Shown: positions 1 through 11,062, numbered from the stretch's first letter. The stretch is 64,000 nt of DNA from Chondrus crispus (GCF_000350225.1 NW_005178983.1:124001-188000), one strand, 5' to 3'. The notes: a model not told the origin generated them from the sequence alone. Numbers and translations: made by a program.

Positions 1-1
1 T

Positions 2-219
2 TCAGTGCGTAAACTGCGCACAGCCTACAAAAACTGGATATCCAATTGTCCTGAGTCTCAACCTGAGACATACCGTGACATTTACCTTCAAATTCGCACT
101 GCAGGGCGCCCATGCGCGTTGCCCTTTGATCATGAAAGAGTGATTGCTCAAGAAATACTGTATTACGCTGAGAACTCTACACCACTGAGTAGAGAAGGGG
201 TCATGGATCTCGTGCAGGA
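2..219 (+). pseudogene. pogo-like transposase 1, N-terminal DNA-binding part (partial, left edge)
   Basis: The frame is open to the left edge, so the true start lies outside the window. The peptide has a basic segment followed by a stretch of the form LPFDHERVIAQEILYYAE, then PLSREGVMDLVQ. This spacing matches the CENP-B/Tc5-type helix-turn-helix of pogo-like transposases, which binds the element's inverted repeats (family knowledge). The frame is cut at 219 by a solo LTR. It resumes at 901 and again at 6954 when the two insertions and one copy of each target duplication are ignored. The stop just after 237 belongs to the solo LTR and not to this gene. Confidence 0.7.
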
Positions 220-895
220 TGTAGCAGAAACAGCCCTTTGACGAAGAGGGGTGTATGCTTTAGCTCGACGTGGACCGTTCGGAGGGGGAGAACACAGGGA
301 GAACACACAGCTAACGAGACAGGGAAGCGGGCCGTGGTAGCGTGGTAGAGCAGGACGGTCGGGAACGAGCGTACGCGCGGGCCGATCCACGCCTCGACGC
401 CCGGAGCAGCGCTGGGTAAGGTACCAGCGCTGACCGGCGGAGGCGGATCTAGGCTCGCTCGCGTACGCGTGTGTCCCCTACCCGCTTTGTCCCGTTTAAC
501 GCGCGCGAAGGCGGATCGCGCGTGTTAGGTAAGCTGGAAGACGGACCTTGACGGTCGGTGGGTGACAAGTCCGTGCTTGTCCTCCTCTATCGCTGCCGGT
601 CCGCTTTATATTTAATATACAAAACAATCTATAACACTACACAGTACCGAAGTACTGTAGTGAACTACTGTAGTACAGATCGGACCGTACTGTAATACTG
701 TCAGCCACCGGGGCTGACAGAACACGTGTGTGCGCGCGTTTCCGTCCCGCGCGTACACGTGTACACGTGTGCCCTGTACCCGAGGGGTACACGTGTGCAC
801 GCGCAGTAGTACTGTAGAAAGCATCGGGCCCTACAGCACTAGATCCGTTGTTGATCTAATCTAACTAAAAAGCCTCAAGGGGGGGTTATACTACA
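220..895 (-). repeat. solo LTR, copy 1 (family TGTAG...CTACA)
   Basis: A 676-bp non-coding block starts TGTAGC and ends TTATACTACA. It is flanked by a perfect 5-bp duplication, CAGGA, at 215-219 and 896-900. It aligns in reverse orientation with the blocks at 10294-10963 and 16662-17264. There is no internal coding region, primer site or second LTR, so it is a solo LTR left by LTR-LTR recombination. It interrupts the pogo-like transposase frame. It contains several ACGTGTAC-type palindromes near 725-800. Confidence 0.85.
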
Positions 896-900
896 CAGGA

Positions 901-1007
901 GTATGTTTCAATGTTGCCGAATGAACTGCGTCTGACAACTGCGTTTGTGCAAAACCGTCCGTCAAAAAAATACGTTGAAAAACTTTTGCCAAGACACGGT
1001 TTGAAAT
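901..1007 (+). pseudogene. pogo-like transposase 1, middle fragment
   Basis: This is the short exon-like remnant between the solo LTR and retrotransposon E1. Its frame encodes FVQNRPSKKYVEKLLPRHGL, which resembles the second half of the CENP-B-type DNA-binding region of pogo transposases. It is in frame with 2-219 across the CAGGA duplication and with 6954 onward across the GAAAT duplication. The longer ORF seen here (911-1093) is a chimera whose last 28 residues are LTR sequence. Confidence 0.7.
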
Positions 1008-1497
1008 TGTCGGAAAACCTCTATGACAAGGTTGTCCTTTCTGAGTCAGGTCTGATTCTAACACAGGCGCACAGGAGCCTGAGTCGTTCCTAGAGCGGAA
1101 CGCGAATCGGGTGAAGACGTAGTTACGGAGTCCGCACAGGAGGGCTCCGCCAATGTAGCAATAAAGCTTCAGTTGTTTATTCTTGATCGTCTTACCGAGA
1201 GGGGAATGGAGAGAGTTTCAAGGAGAAGCTCTTAGCCTAGTTCGCAGCGTACGCACTTTCTTGCCTCCTTGCTGATAACGAAACTTCGCGTCCGCTTGCA
1301 CTAACGCACTAACTAAGAACCCACGACCTTTGGTCTTCGTTGACCCTTCCCTTCTATAGCCGCGACCATTCCGACCCTTTCTCCCAATTCCTTCTTGATC
1401 CAATCCGATGAGCAATAAGAGATCACTGAATAGGTCTGGGACTTCTGTAATGCTGTATCATCTTACAGCACACCACGCGAGCGTGTCCCGTTCGACA
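1008..1497 (-). repeat. E1 3' LTR
   Basis: A 490-bp LTR that reads TGTCGAAC...CCGACA on the minus strand. Near-identical copy at 6459-6948. A minus-strand AATAAA polyadenylation signal lies at 1176-1181. The ORF at 1218-1415 recurs in both LTRs and is probably not a gene. Confidence 0.92.
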
Positions 1498-1527
1498 CTC
1501 GGGGATTTTCTGAGAACAAAGTCGTGG

Positions 1528-2139
1528 TCACTCGCCTTTTTGCTTACTGCGAAGCGGTGTCCGAACCACCCACTGCTGAACAGGGGTATCCAGGCGCCCA
1601 GTATCAAGCAATCTCTCAAGTGCGGGGCACAGGGCGGCTTTTGTCAGTCCGTCTGCAGGATTGTCTTCGGACTTGATCCATCCGACGTTGCTGATCTCTT
1701 GCCGGCTGTACGCTTCGCGTGCTGCCTCAATGTCTATCATGAGACGCTTTTCCGTCGTCGTGGTAGACTTCACAATTGTTTTGAAAAGACTGTCAGAATC
1801 CGTCAACATGGCGAGAGATAGATTTTGTCCTGAGATGCGATTCAAATCGTGACGGAGGAGGTATGCATAGTCAAAGCCGTCGGCGAAGGCGAGCACCTCT
1901 GCGCCCATCACAGACGTCGTGACGCGTTTGCCCTTATACGAACTGAAATGGAGTATGTTGCACTTGCCGCTGCCGTCACACAGAAGTACTATAAAACCCA
2001 GTTGTGATCGAAGCTCGGGGGTGTTGGCGAACGACGAGTCGGTAAACACGCGTGGTGACAGGGTATTCTTGTCCAATATCTGCTGCATGATGCCTCTCCG
2101 AGGCCTAGCGTGGATCCGTTTGACGGTGTCATTCAAATT
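1528..2139 (-). pseudogene. E1 RNase H domain (downstream of an in-frame stop)
   Basis: The peptide has the copia-type RNase H signatures VFTDSSFAN, a GAEVLAFADG block, MLTDSDSL, the segment EKRLMIDIEAAREAY and the terminal SEDNPADGLTK. It degrades the RNA strand of the RNA-DNA hybrid during reverse transcription. It is in the same frame as the upstream RT and separated from it by a single TAG (2140-2142). That stop may be a late point mutation. The frame ends about 30 bases before the 3' LTR. Confidence 0.85.
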
Positions 2140-3650
2140 CTAGACGTGTTTTGCGTTGAATTTCGACTCCGTGACTTGGGCAGCTAAGTTGACTGCGGCG
2201 GATATATCGGGGCGTGTATGTGTCAGCCAAGCGAGCTCGTGTCTTTTTGAACGGAATTCAGCAAATGTGCATTGTTTTGAAAGCGAGGAGATCTTCTTGG
2301 CAAATCGCTCCTGATGCATGAGGTAGCCATCTTCAGTTTTCTCTATCTGGATGCCTGTGAATTGGAAATTGTCGTTCTCCCGCGGCTTCGATTGAAATCG
2401 ATCTCCAGTTTTCTTTGATTCCTTTTCGAATTCATCATCTCCCGTACCGATGGTGTCGTCGACGTACGCGCCTGTCATACCTTTAAGCTTACCTTCTACG
2501 ACTTTGAAGAACAGGGACAGATCGCCAGTAGTTGGTCGCATGTTGACTACTTGCTGTAAGTGCTTCGAGAATGTCTCATGCCAGTAGTCGCCAGAGTCCG
2601 CTAAGCCATACAGCGGTTTTAGTAGTCTTAATAACTGGTCCGACGACAGATTAAATTCCTTTGTAGGCTTGACGTACACCTCACGCATTAATTTATCGGC
2701 ACTCTGGAGGTATGCCTGTGATACGTCCTGTGACCATATGCGGAACCCAAAAACCGCTGCGATGGCGATGAGGACTCGAATGGAACCTTGTCGCAGGTTG
2801 GTGCTGTTGTGCACCAGCATGTTTTTCTCGATATCCGTGTGACCCTGGACGACAAAGCGAGCTTTGTATAATTCACCCTCAGTGCGGACGTTCTTGATCG
2901 CAAGGACGAAACGGCCGCCGAGGACGTTGGCGTCAGACGGGACATCTTCGCGGCACACGACTTCATAAACTCCTCGTTCGGCAATACCGGCGAGTTCCTT
3001 TGCTTTGGCATCATCGAACATCCCTGAGCGGCTCCTCGAATCGGCGGGGTGCAGGACTTCAGTGACTAATACTCCGGGGGGCGGGTTGTATGTAAATTGC
3101 TCCATTCCATCGAATAGGCGTTTCAGTTCTCTGTCGCCCTGTTCTTTGGGCATGGGTATGACTTGCGACAGGTTGTAGTGCTGCTCCTTTCCGTCCCAGT
3201 CGACATATACCTCCTTTTCCATGATCTTCACAACTCGATATGGCCCCAACCATTCTTTCTCTTTCTCTCGATAGACCAGGACCTCATCCCCGGGCCTGAT
3301 GTCGTATCTAGTGGCTGGTGGAAGCTTTGATTTAAGTGCTTGCTGGATGCGTAGTTGCGCTGTGATTGTCGCCATTTCGAGTTTTGCCGTCTCTAAAGCT
3401 GCTATGCGTTCTCGCTGAGCTGGCAACTGCGCGTTCACTACCGGAAATGCAGGATAAACTCCATAGACTAACCGTGAGGGGACATAACCGTTCGGTCCTA
3501 GTGTATCGTTGGCGGCCTTTACAGCAAGGCGAATAGCAATCTCGGGATCGAGCTTCGGATAGTGCGAACGAATGACTCGAAATATCCGCCGTAGAGGGGC
3601 GTGATATCTTTCACCGATTCCGATCGAATTTTGGCTCTGTGTTCCTGATA
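2140..3650 (-). CDS. E1 integrase C-terminus and reverse transcriptase
   Basis: The frame opens in the integrase catalytic core with the last acidic residue in SIGIGERYHAPLRR. It continues through a DNA-binding linker (DEVLVYREKEKEWLGPY) into a copia-type RT (RVT_2). RT landmarks are RFVLAIKNVRTEG, KARFVVQGH, SQDVSQAYLQSADKL, LLKPLYGLADSGDYWHET and the catalytic box AYVDDTIGTGDD, which is intact. The integrase core is split: its first half is in another frame, with the switch near 3640-3650. The frame ends with TAG just before RNase H. RT copies element RNA to DNA in cytoplasmic particles (family knowledge). Confidence 0.85.
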
Positions 3651-4738
3651 ATTTGAAGATCGATACCATGTAGCGTAGTGATGTCGTCCCAAAACTTGGG
3701 AGTGAAGACAGAGCCCTGGTCAGCACGGATACGATTGGGGATACCGACGTACACCGTAACCCACGCCTCTAAGAACGCATCCCATACATGCCTAGCGGAC
3801 AGACTCTTCGGAAGGGCGACATTTTGATAACCAGTATGGGTATCGACGACGTGGAGGATAGGATTACCCCCAACCCAGAAGAGGTCTACGGCGACTTCGT
3901 GATTAAAAAGCACCTCATCACCCGGCAATGATACTCTAAAACGATACGGACGAATACCGAAACGCTTGCATCCTGCACACTTGTCTGCGATATCTTGGAT
4001 GATAGTGGGTGTATCGTTCTTGACGCGATCTGGAGTGCCTCGTTTCAGGAGGTTGAGCAGCTTCTGTACGGAAAGAAGAAAGAAGTGTAGGTGTAGTCGC
4101 TCGAGTTCGGTGCGGGTGTACATAACCTCGTGTAAGTCCCATCGAACGAACATGTGACCGTGTGCTCTAACTATCGGTACTTGCCAGCCACCAATTTTGC
4201 TGACGAGGACGTTGTCAGTGTTGTCCGCGACGAGCTTGTGTCGCTCTAGTAGATCCAGACCGAATAGTAGGGGAACATCAGCATCCACGACATCCACCCA
4301 AAACGGTAGATAACAACCTCTCTTGATTCGCATTCTTACTTTTATCATACCGAGACTTGCGCGAATGCCATCTCCAAACTTGTAGGAGTAGGGTGACTGG
4401 ATCAGCTTGAAGGGCTGCTTGCGAGCACGACAGTATGCCTTCGCTTGGTCGAGACCGCAGACTGACTTCTGGCCGCCGGTGTCAGCGCACGCACCTTCAA
4501 AGAAGCGACTGTTATATTGGCGAAAGCCGTCAGGTCGGGTGACATTCACTTTTAGCCCCTCCTTGACGATCCGACCAGAGTAGTGCGGACTTGAGATTGG
4601 GGTTGTGGTACGCACGTTCCCGACAAATCGGGGGTAGCTCGGGCGCGTCCTTCCCTTGCCAATTCTTTCGGGCGTCTTGTCCAGAGGGTCTTTGTGCCTG
4701 AGTATCGGGACTTGCTGGCAAATCAAGCCCCGTTGCAA
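3640..4738 (-). CDS. E1 protease and integrase N-terminal half
   Basis: An aspartic protease motif appears as GACADTGGQKSVCG near 4470, followed by the expected PLLFGLDLLERHKL strand. The integrase zinc region follows, with CAGCKRF supplying the CC pair. The histidine pair looks damaged, because LHLHFFLLSVQKLLNLL has Leu where the second His is expected. The integrase core is recognisable in EVAVDLFW, VVDTHTGYQNVAL and IRADQGSVFTPKFW. The reading frame overlaps gag by 16 bases in a different frame, consistent with ancestral gag-pol frameshifting or with decay. The protein runs out of frame near 3640. Confidence 0.8.
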
Positions 4739-6435
4739 AAATCCTCAGTGGCGTCCGGATCGTCATCGGGATCCGTATCATCCATTAGGTTATCTGGCAT
4801 TTCGAAGTGAGCATTGTGATTAATGGCAGCTTCGCGCGCGGCGCCTTTTGTCAACTGTGTCATCAGCTGCTCGTTCGCGGTCTCTTGCTCGATCCCTTCC
4901 TCCTCGTCCTCTTGCGTGAGGATAAAGGTCTCCATCATGTCTTGAGCAAGATCATCGACAACTTCTGCTATGTTTACCTTTGGAGAAGTTGAGTTGCGGC
5001 TTGCGGACTTCATCCTGTTTCTCACCACGCGCTGCATGTCTAGTGGCTCTTTGCATCGGAACCAGCGACACCCGACCTTGCCACAGTTGTGACACGTGAG
5101 CGAATCGCGATCTGGTGATTGTTTGCGAGGCCAGCGTTCCTTCGGATACGGGAACTGACGTGGTCCGTGGCCAAAAGAGCCGCGGTTGTTACCATGATGC
5201 TTTGGGACGATTGAGTTACGACTGCTCGGCTCGGTGCCATACCGACCCTGTCCTGCAAAGTTCGTCGACTTCCACCGTGCAGTCCTGAAATTACAACTTC
5301 CCTCCATGTTGTTGGCCTTTGCTGCCTCATGTTTCGTGGTTTGTTGCAGAGAGTATTCGAGTTTGTCGATGAGCGTGTGATAGTGCAGTTCATTCGCAGT
5401 AACGTTGGACAATACACTACGAGCCCATTCTTTACCCAGCACGGCCTGCTGCAGGTGAAGCATTTTTGCTCTGTCGGAGCGATCTTCAGGATGGGACATC
5501 GGGGTGAGTCTGTCAATTTCATCGATGGTTTTGCGCAGCGCCTGAGCTTCGGAAGTTTTCCCGACCACTTCAAATTGTGACGTATGGATCTGGTCCAAGC
5601 GATGAGAAATGTAATCTTGTTTAGCTGCAGATGCGTAGCGGTCGTGGAAACGACGTAAGACTTCTCCCCAATTGGATATTATGCCCTCTATCTCGTTGAT
5701 GAAGAACTGAAGTGCGGCGCCATTCAGCAGATAATGCAAGAAATTAATCTTGTCAGCGCCAGTTACTTTGTTTTGATTGCACATGAATTGATATCGAGAG
5801 AGTTTAGTCAGCCAGTCTTCGTCGCTTTTTCCTCAAAACTTCTGTCTTTCTGAAGAATACGCAATGCTCATTCCTTTTGCACCATTGTTAGAGTTTGTCG
5901 CGGTGAACTGCGGGGTATGTGGTGAAATCGGGACGGGGTTTGCAAACGGTGCAGAAACTGGGCTTTGTATGGGGGAATTGGGTGCAAAGGTCCCTCGCTT
6001 AATTGCTTTGAATTGAGTAACGGCTCTCTCACGTTCTCCTGCATCTTCCGGGCGATTCCAAATAGTGTGGAGTAGCCGGTTGACAATGAGACCTCCTGAG
6101 GCTCCAGTTGAAGGCGTGTCTACCCCGTGTTCGTTTAAGAAGAATCGTATTTTCTTGTAGATTTCGTAGTTGACTGTAATCATGGGATCGACTAACTCAC
6201 GAGGTTCGAGGTCTTCACGTATCTGAGACAGAAGATCTTCCCCTGTGGGGATGGCGAGCTGCGTGGAATAACCTGTGAACAAGTTGTAAATTCCTTCTTG
6301 ATGAGCGTTGCTTAGGCGAATGTTTCCAAATGGGCCGACATGGGAATTTGTCGGAGGGGGATCGTCAGACAGCGATGGTATCGGGGGAGGTGCGTTCGAG
6401 GGCATTGTTTCTTGGTCTTGTTCTAAGGATGACAA
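4723..6435 (-). pseudogene. E1 gag with one in-frame TGA and a CCCC zinc knuckle
   Basis: Two ORFs in the same frame (5833-6435 and 4723-5784) are separated by one TGA at 5833-5835. Across the stop the sequence reads naturally (QKF, stop, GKSDEDWLTKLSRY), a typical gag core. The C-terminal part holds a knuckle CHNCGKVGCRWFRC, with Cys in place of the usual His (CX2CX4CX4C). A long acidic tail follows. Gag forms the particle and binds RNA (family knowledge). The stop means this copy alone would not make full gag unless it is suppressed. Confidence 0.78.
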
Positions 6436-6458
6436 AGAAGCCTTCCTTGATTCCGGAA

Positions 6459-6948
6459 TGTCGGAAAACCTCTATGACAAGGTTGTCCTTTCTGAGTCAG
6501 GTCTGATTCTAACACAGTCGCACAGGAGCCTGAGTCGTTCCTAGAGCGGAACGCGAATCGGGTGAAGACGTAGTTACGGAGTCCGCACAGGAGGGCTCCG
6601 CCAATGTCGTAATAAAGCTTCAGTTGTTTATTCTTGATCGTCTTACCGAGAGGGGAATGGAGAGAGTTTCAAGGAGAAGCTCTTAGCCTAGTTCGCAGCG
6701 TACGCACTTTCTTGCCTCCTTGCTGATAACGAAACTTCGCGTCCGCTTGCACTAACGCACTAACTAAGAACCCACGACCTTTGGTCTTCGTTGACCCTTC
6801 CCTTCTATAGCCGCGACCATTCCGACCCTTTCTCCCAATTCCTTCTTGATCCAATCCGATGAGCAATAAGAGATCACTGAATAGGTCTGGGACTTCTGTA
6901 ATGCTGTATCATCTTACAGCACACCACGCGAGCGTGTCCCGTTCGACA
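6459..6948 (-). repeat. E1 5' LTR
   Basis: A 490-bp partner of 1008-1497, at the 5' end for minus-strand transcription. It contains the same AATAAA signal at 6627-6632 (minus). Outer boundary CA/TG is followed by the GAAAT target duplication. Confidence 0.92.
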
Positions 6949-6953
6949 GAAAT

Positions 6954-7720
6954 GCTCTCCCGTCCGTCAAATGGAGTACAATCGAATAGATGCTATCACT
7001 CCTGAAACTTTGACGGAAAATATTTGTCGAGTGCAAATGGTAATGAATCGGTACAATATTCATGACGCGAATTTTATTTTCAATATGGATCAGTCCGGTT
7101 CTTCCTTTGAAAAGATAATTGGGCGTTCACTACGTAAGGGTGTCGGTTTGATAGGGCAAAAACTCATGCAGAGAACGATAAGTACAAAAGGAAACTTGAA
7201 TCGTGTTACAATTATGCCTGTCGTGTCGGCCGCGGGGAAGGCGTTCACGCATTGCCTAAGTTTTCCTGGCAAAACTGGGCACTACCGCATCGTTCGGGGA
7301 CAGTATCAGACGCTTCAGGATGTTCTCATGGACTGCAAACTATACCATAGAGACCCGGCTGGTGCTGACTCATCTATCATATTCGATTGGGCAAAACATT
7401 TTGTGAAGGAAACAGAATACCTACGCCCGAAAATCCATTTTTGCTGCTGTTTTTGGATGGATACGCTGCTCATTTGCACTGCAGAACCCTCAATTTGTTC
7501 AAACAGAACAATATTATCACTGTAGCATTGCCTGCTCACTCCTCTCATGAGCTACAGCCTCTGGAGGTGACAGTATTTGGTTCTTACAAGTCGTTCCTAC
7601 AGCGTGCGCTTCATCGTGCCTCAATACAGAAAAGAAGCTTAACGCCTTTGACATTGCATCCATTATACATAACGCCTATTCGTCGGCGTTCGTAGGCCCA
7701 ACTATTGTATCTGGATTCAT
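6954..7720 (+). pseudogene. pogo-like transposase 1, DDE catalytic core (frameshifted)
   Basis: The frame continues the gene broken at 1007. It encodes MVMNRYNIHDANFIFNMDQSG, carrying the first catalytic Asp of DDE/pogo transposases. It continues to HFVKETEYLRP, shifts frame in a T-run near 7440, and resumes as FLLLFLDGYAAHLHCRTL with the second catalytic Asp. The third acidic position region reads LPAHSSHELQPLEVTVFGSYKSF, with Glu at the expected place. A second frameshift occurs near 7640. The protein would cut and paste its own element between inverted repeats. This copy is dead, both interrupted and frameshifted. Confidence 0.82.
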
Positions 7721-8187
7721 TCGCTGTGGTCGGTATATGGAGTGAACAGACTGGTGGCACTGACCTTAGCGCACTACGTCATTTGTTTATAGATATCAAG
7801 AAATCCGGAAATATTCAGTAAGAAGATCTGCTGAGGTCTTTTATGAGTAAGCAGCGTAGTTTGTTGCGTGATGCCAATGTCGAACATGAGGGAAGGATTC
7901 GGAGTGACACGAAAACAGGGGCGCACGTGACCTCTGATGTAGTAATAGCTGCCTTGAAGATGAGGGATGAAAAGAAGAAGAGTGATCTCGAAAAGAAACA
8001 GGCCTCCTGTTCATCCCGTTCTGTTGCGCAAGACTACAAAGAGCCGTCGATCGATATCAAGCGCTTGGGCGAGCTCTCAGAGATGCGTAGCAAAAAGCGC
8101 AAGGAGCTGAACAGCAGCCGCGATGCTCGTAGAAAGCGCCAAAAGATGCATATCGCGTTTCACTCCGCGGCCACGTCACTACAATAA
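7721..8187 (+). pseudogene. pogo-like transposase 1, basic C-terminal tail
   Basis: One frame carries the remainder of the transposase: GTDLSALRHLFIDIKKSG, a stop at 7818-7820, then a lysine- and arginine-rich stretch (MRDEKKKSDLEKK, MRSKKRKEL, DARRKRQK). Basic, probably coiled tails of this type also end the other pogo-like proteins in this window (18278-18720 and 59831-60220). The ATG at 7843 is unlikely to be an independent start. Confidence 0.55.
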
Positions 8188-9600
8188 TTGAAATGAAATG
8201 TGTTGGGCCACTGGCAATCAACAAGCTGTCAAACTTCGTCATGCGTCATAGTTTGCAGAGAAAATCTGGTCATAAATGAGCTTTTTGCTGCTTTATGAGT
8301 TCGAATATTTGGTTGGCAGTTCGTGTGTGTGCAGTAATGGGGTTTCGCTTTACGACGGACTTGGAACGGTCTATATCCGTCCATGCGTTGATGAAATATG
8401 ATCAATCGGCCTCTGTCGTCTCACGACGAGAAATTTTCTGTCAAATTTGGTGACGTGCTGTTACAGTTACGCTTTTTCTTTGAGGTAATTTGATATCAGT
8501 TGCAGAGAAACATTGCATTGAGGGCATTCAATTCCGTTCTAACTTTGGAAAAAATTTAAAACAAGTCAACCTACAAAAGAGAAGTAGAAACCTTGGCCAT
8601 CAAAGTTTAAAGGAAATAAAATTAGCAGATTTGTATGCTATGATAACGCTTTGTCGAGAAGACCCTAGCTAGTGCCTATTGGACATTTGTCCTCATATGA
8701 GGACATTACTCAACCTATTTTATTCGTGATTTCCGCTTCCTCGACAAGAAAGAAAAAGATACCAGCGCCACCGTACTTGACTTCCGATTTGGCGCCAGAA
8801 AAAACCTTGTGAGAATCACTTGTTCGTCGTAGTGTCTGTAGGAATGATGTCGTCAATGGCGTACTGAGTACTCTATTGAGAACATGATTTTACGTCCTGT
8901 AAAGAGCTTCTATTTTGCCTTTCGTACCATTGTGACCCCATAATCGGCTTTCCCGCACTTCTGTCATCTAAATCGATACTTTACTTAGGCCTGGAAAGTG
9001 TTCGCTTGCCATAACAAGCAATGTTACACCTCCAGGCCGAAAACGTCCACCATTCTTGTAGAACCAAGCGTAGAATGCACAAAGATCCGAGACTGCGGAT
9101 TGGCGCTTTTGTGCATGCCAAAGCACAATTCAGCCTCAAGAAGCACCTGTGCAAATTTGTATTCCTGAAACAGGGGTGCTTGTTTTTTTGGATACGAAAT
9201 GACTGCACCAGTCGTGGCAGATTCCGCATTGATGGCAATTGCGACCGTTAGAACGCCCAAGCTTCCATAAATTCATTTGTAAGAACAGTCTTGTCCTACA
9301 CTCAATTGAGTACATCATTTGACTCAATTGAGTCAATTTTCATTCCGATAGACACCAGTGGTTTTAGATATGTCTGGAAAATAAGCCTTTTTAAACCACC
9401 TCAAAACCGCCTGTCAAATAACATCGAAACAAAAACGCCAGTTTGTAAAGAAGGCTTGGTACTCAATCTGTTGCATGCGGGAAATCTCGATATTAGAGAG
9501 ATTACGCCTAGACAATTCTGGAAATAAAATTACAGAATTCTGCAGTACGTGTATTACTTGTAAATAATTGCAGGATTCTGCAATCGTGTCGTGATGATAA
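8188..9600. other. no gene recognised; transposon end fragment
   Basis: AT-rich sequence downstream of pogo-like transposase 1. I see no supported coding region. It contains a terminal-repeat fragment at 8668-8715 shared with the 53-54 kb MITE. It also contains two near-identical palindromes, ACTCAATTGAGT, at about 9300 and 9322. Confidence 0.4.
8668..8715 (+). repeat. terminal-repeat fragment of the CCTCATATGAGG family
   Basis: CTAGTGCCTA...GTCCTCATATGAGGAC aligns with both ends of the repeat at 53219-54003 and with the AACCT(A)TTTTAT sequence just inside it. The palindrome core with flanks (TGT/ACA) is perfect over 18 bp at 8688-8705. Only the left-facing end is visible here; I found no matching right end nearby. 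Confidence 0.5.
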
Positions 9601-10272
9601 TTGCGAAAATGTGAGCTGTTACAGAAAACCCAACTGCCATACATGTGAGCAATTCGATGCTCATTTGGCGCCAACTTTCATCACCATCCCCTTCATCACC
9701 TTCCCCTTCATCGTTTCCCTACTCGAACATTTCAAATGTTGCGCAATGGCTGACGTTATTGCTTCCTCACCTGCAACAGGAAACACTCACGACGGCGCCA
9801 GTAGGAGCAAGGCTGGACGACAGTCACCATTTTCTAACGAAGAGGATCTCATCCTCGTTTGCGAGGTGGCAGCTGCGAGCGCTCACCTTGCCGCGTTTAG
9901 ATAAACGCGAGCAAAATTTGAGCAAGCCGCTACTAAGTTCAACGAAAAAGAGACCATGAAGGAGACGGTGACATAGAAAAGCGTCCGAGATCGCTACAAG
10001 CACATTCAGGAGAAATTCTACAAGCGGGACAGTTCCGAGCGCAGAATATCAGGCGTTGGTGGTGAGGTCGGGGAAGTAGATGAGCTCTTAATGGAGAAGA
10101 GGCAAGCGCGCGACGACATTTTGGCGCAAAAGGCGTGTGAGAACACTCCCCAGCGGGGAAGAGATGATAAGAAAGACCGAATTAGAAAGGTGCTTGTCGC
10201 TTCTGCCACGAAGCGCAAGAAAGACGAGTCACAAAGCGCGTCGGACGATGACGAAATGGGTTCTGCAGCGAA

Positions 10273-11062
10273 GAAAATGAAGGCGAAAGGTTTTGTAGTA
10301 TAACCCCCCCCTGGGGCATTATTTTAGATTAGATCAACTCAGAATCGGATCGGTTACTGTAGGGCTCGATGCTCTACAGGACCAGCACGTGTACCCCCGA
10401 GTACAGGGGGCGCACGTGTACACGTGTACGCGCGGGACCGAAGAGCGCGCGCACACGTGTACTGTCAGCCCCGATGGCTGACAGTATTACAGTGTCGACC
10501 GACTGCTACAGTACGTCGCTACAGTACATCGGTACGGTACTATTATGATAGGTTATTATGTACATTAAATATGGAGCGGACCGGCGGCGGTGGAGGAGAA
10601 CAAGCACGGACTTGTCACCCACCGACCGTCAAGGTCCGACTTCCCGCTTATTTCTAAGGTAACGCTCGCTAATTACCTTAGAAGCGGCACCGAGCGCGAG
10701 TTGAGGACGCGCGCGGTACGCCCACGAGCCGGCTCCGCCTCCGCCCGTCGGTACTGGATTGTTACCCAGTACCGCGCCGGGGCGTCGAGGCGTCGAACCA
10801 CTCGCGCGTACCGGCGTCCTCCGCGTTCCCGCTCTACCACGCTATCCGGGCCCGGTGCCCAGTGCCGTTAGCTGGTGTCCCGCTTCACCCCCGTCTTCCC
10901 GATCGACAAGGGTCTCGGTCGAACTGTGCATACACCCCTATCGCTGGGGGTGTTTATGCTACAGGTTTGCGCATACTATGCGCAAACCTTTCGCCTTCAT
11001 TTTCGAAACGGCCATACCCATGGACGACTCTATTAGAGTCGTCCCTGGATATGGCCGTTTTC
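10273..11062. repeat. paired back-to-back hairpins in the Myb-like gene (split by the solo LTR)
   Basis: Without the solo LTR, 10273-10293 plus 10969-10975 form a 28-nt arm that is the exact reverse complement of 10977-11004, with one spacer base. Immediately after, 11005-11032 and 11035-11062 form a second hairpin with about 27-nt arms, two mismatches and one single-base indel. The layout is A, A', B', B. The additional segment, about 60 nt (10976-11035), keeps the reading frame open. Confidence 0.88.
10294..10963 (+). repeat. solo LTR, copy 2 (family TGTAG...CTACA)
   Basis: A 670-bp block from TGTAGTATAA to TTTATGCTACA with a perfect 5-bp duplication, GGTTT, at 10289-10293 and 10964-10968. 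It aligns with copies 1 and 3. It is non-coding; the small ORFs inside it recur only as LTR sequence. It inserted into the left arm of a pre-existing hairpin. Confidence 0.88.

Larger units (their letters stand above)
1008..6948 (-). mobile_element. LTR retrotransposon E1, Ty1/copia gene order, full length with a few disabling changes
   Basis: This is a 5941-bp element with 490-bp LTRs and a perfect 5-bp target duplication, GAAAT, at 1003-1007 and 6949-6953. Gene order on the minus strand is gag, protease, integrase, reverse transcriptase, RNase H, which is diagnostic of Ty1/copia. The LTRs differ at about three positions by eye, so insertion is recent. The internal domain begins after the 5' LTR with the palindrome TTCCGGAA. 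A weak purine run (AGAAAATCCCCGAG) precedes the 3' LTR. Coding is broken by in-frame stops in gag (5833-5835) and between RT and RNase H (2140-2142), and by a frameshift in the integrase. Confidence 0.92.

Noticed and set aside
911..1093. ORF of 60 codons as an independent small gene
   Set aside because: Its first half is the pogo-like transposase and its second half is E1 LTR sequence repeated at 6459 onward.
1218..1415. 65-codon ORF present twice (also 6669-6866)
   Set aside because: It lies entirely within the two E1 LTRs; duplication follows from the LTRs and there is no coding evidence.
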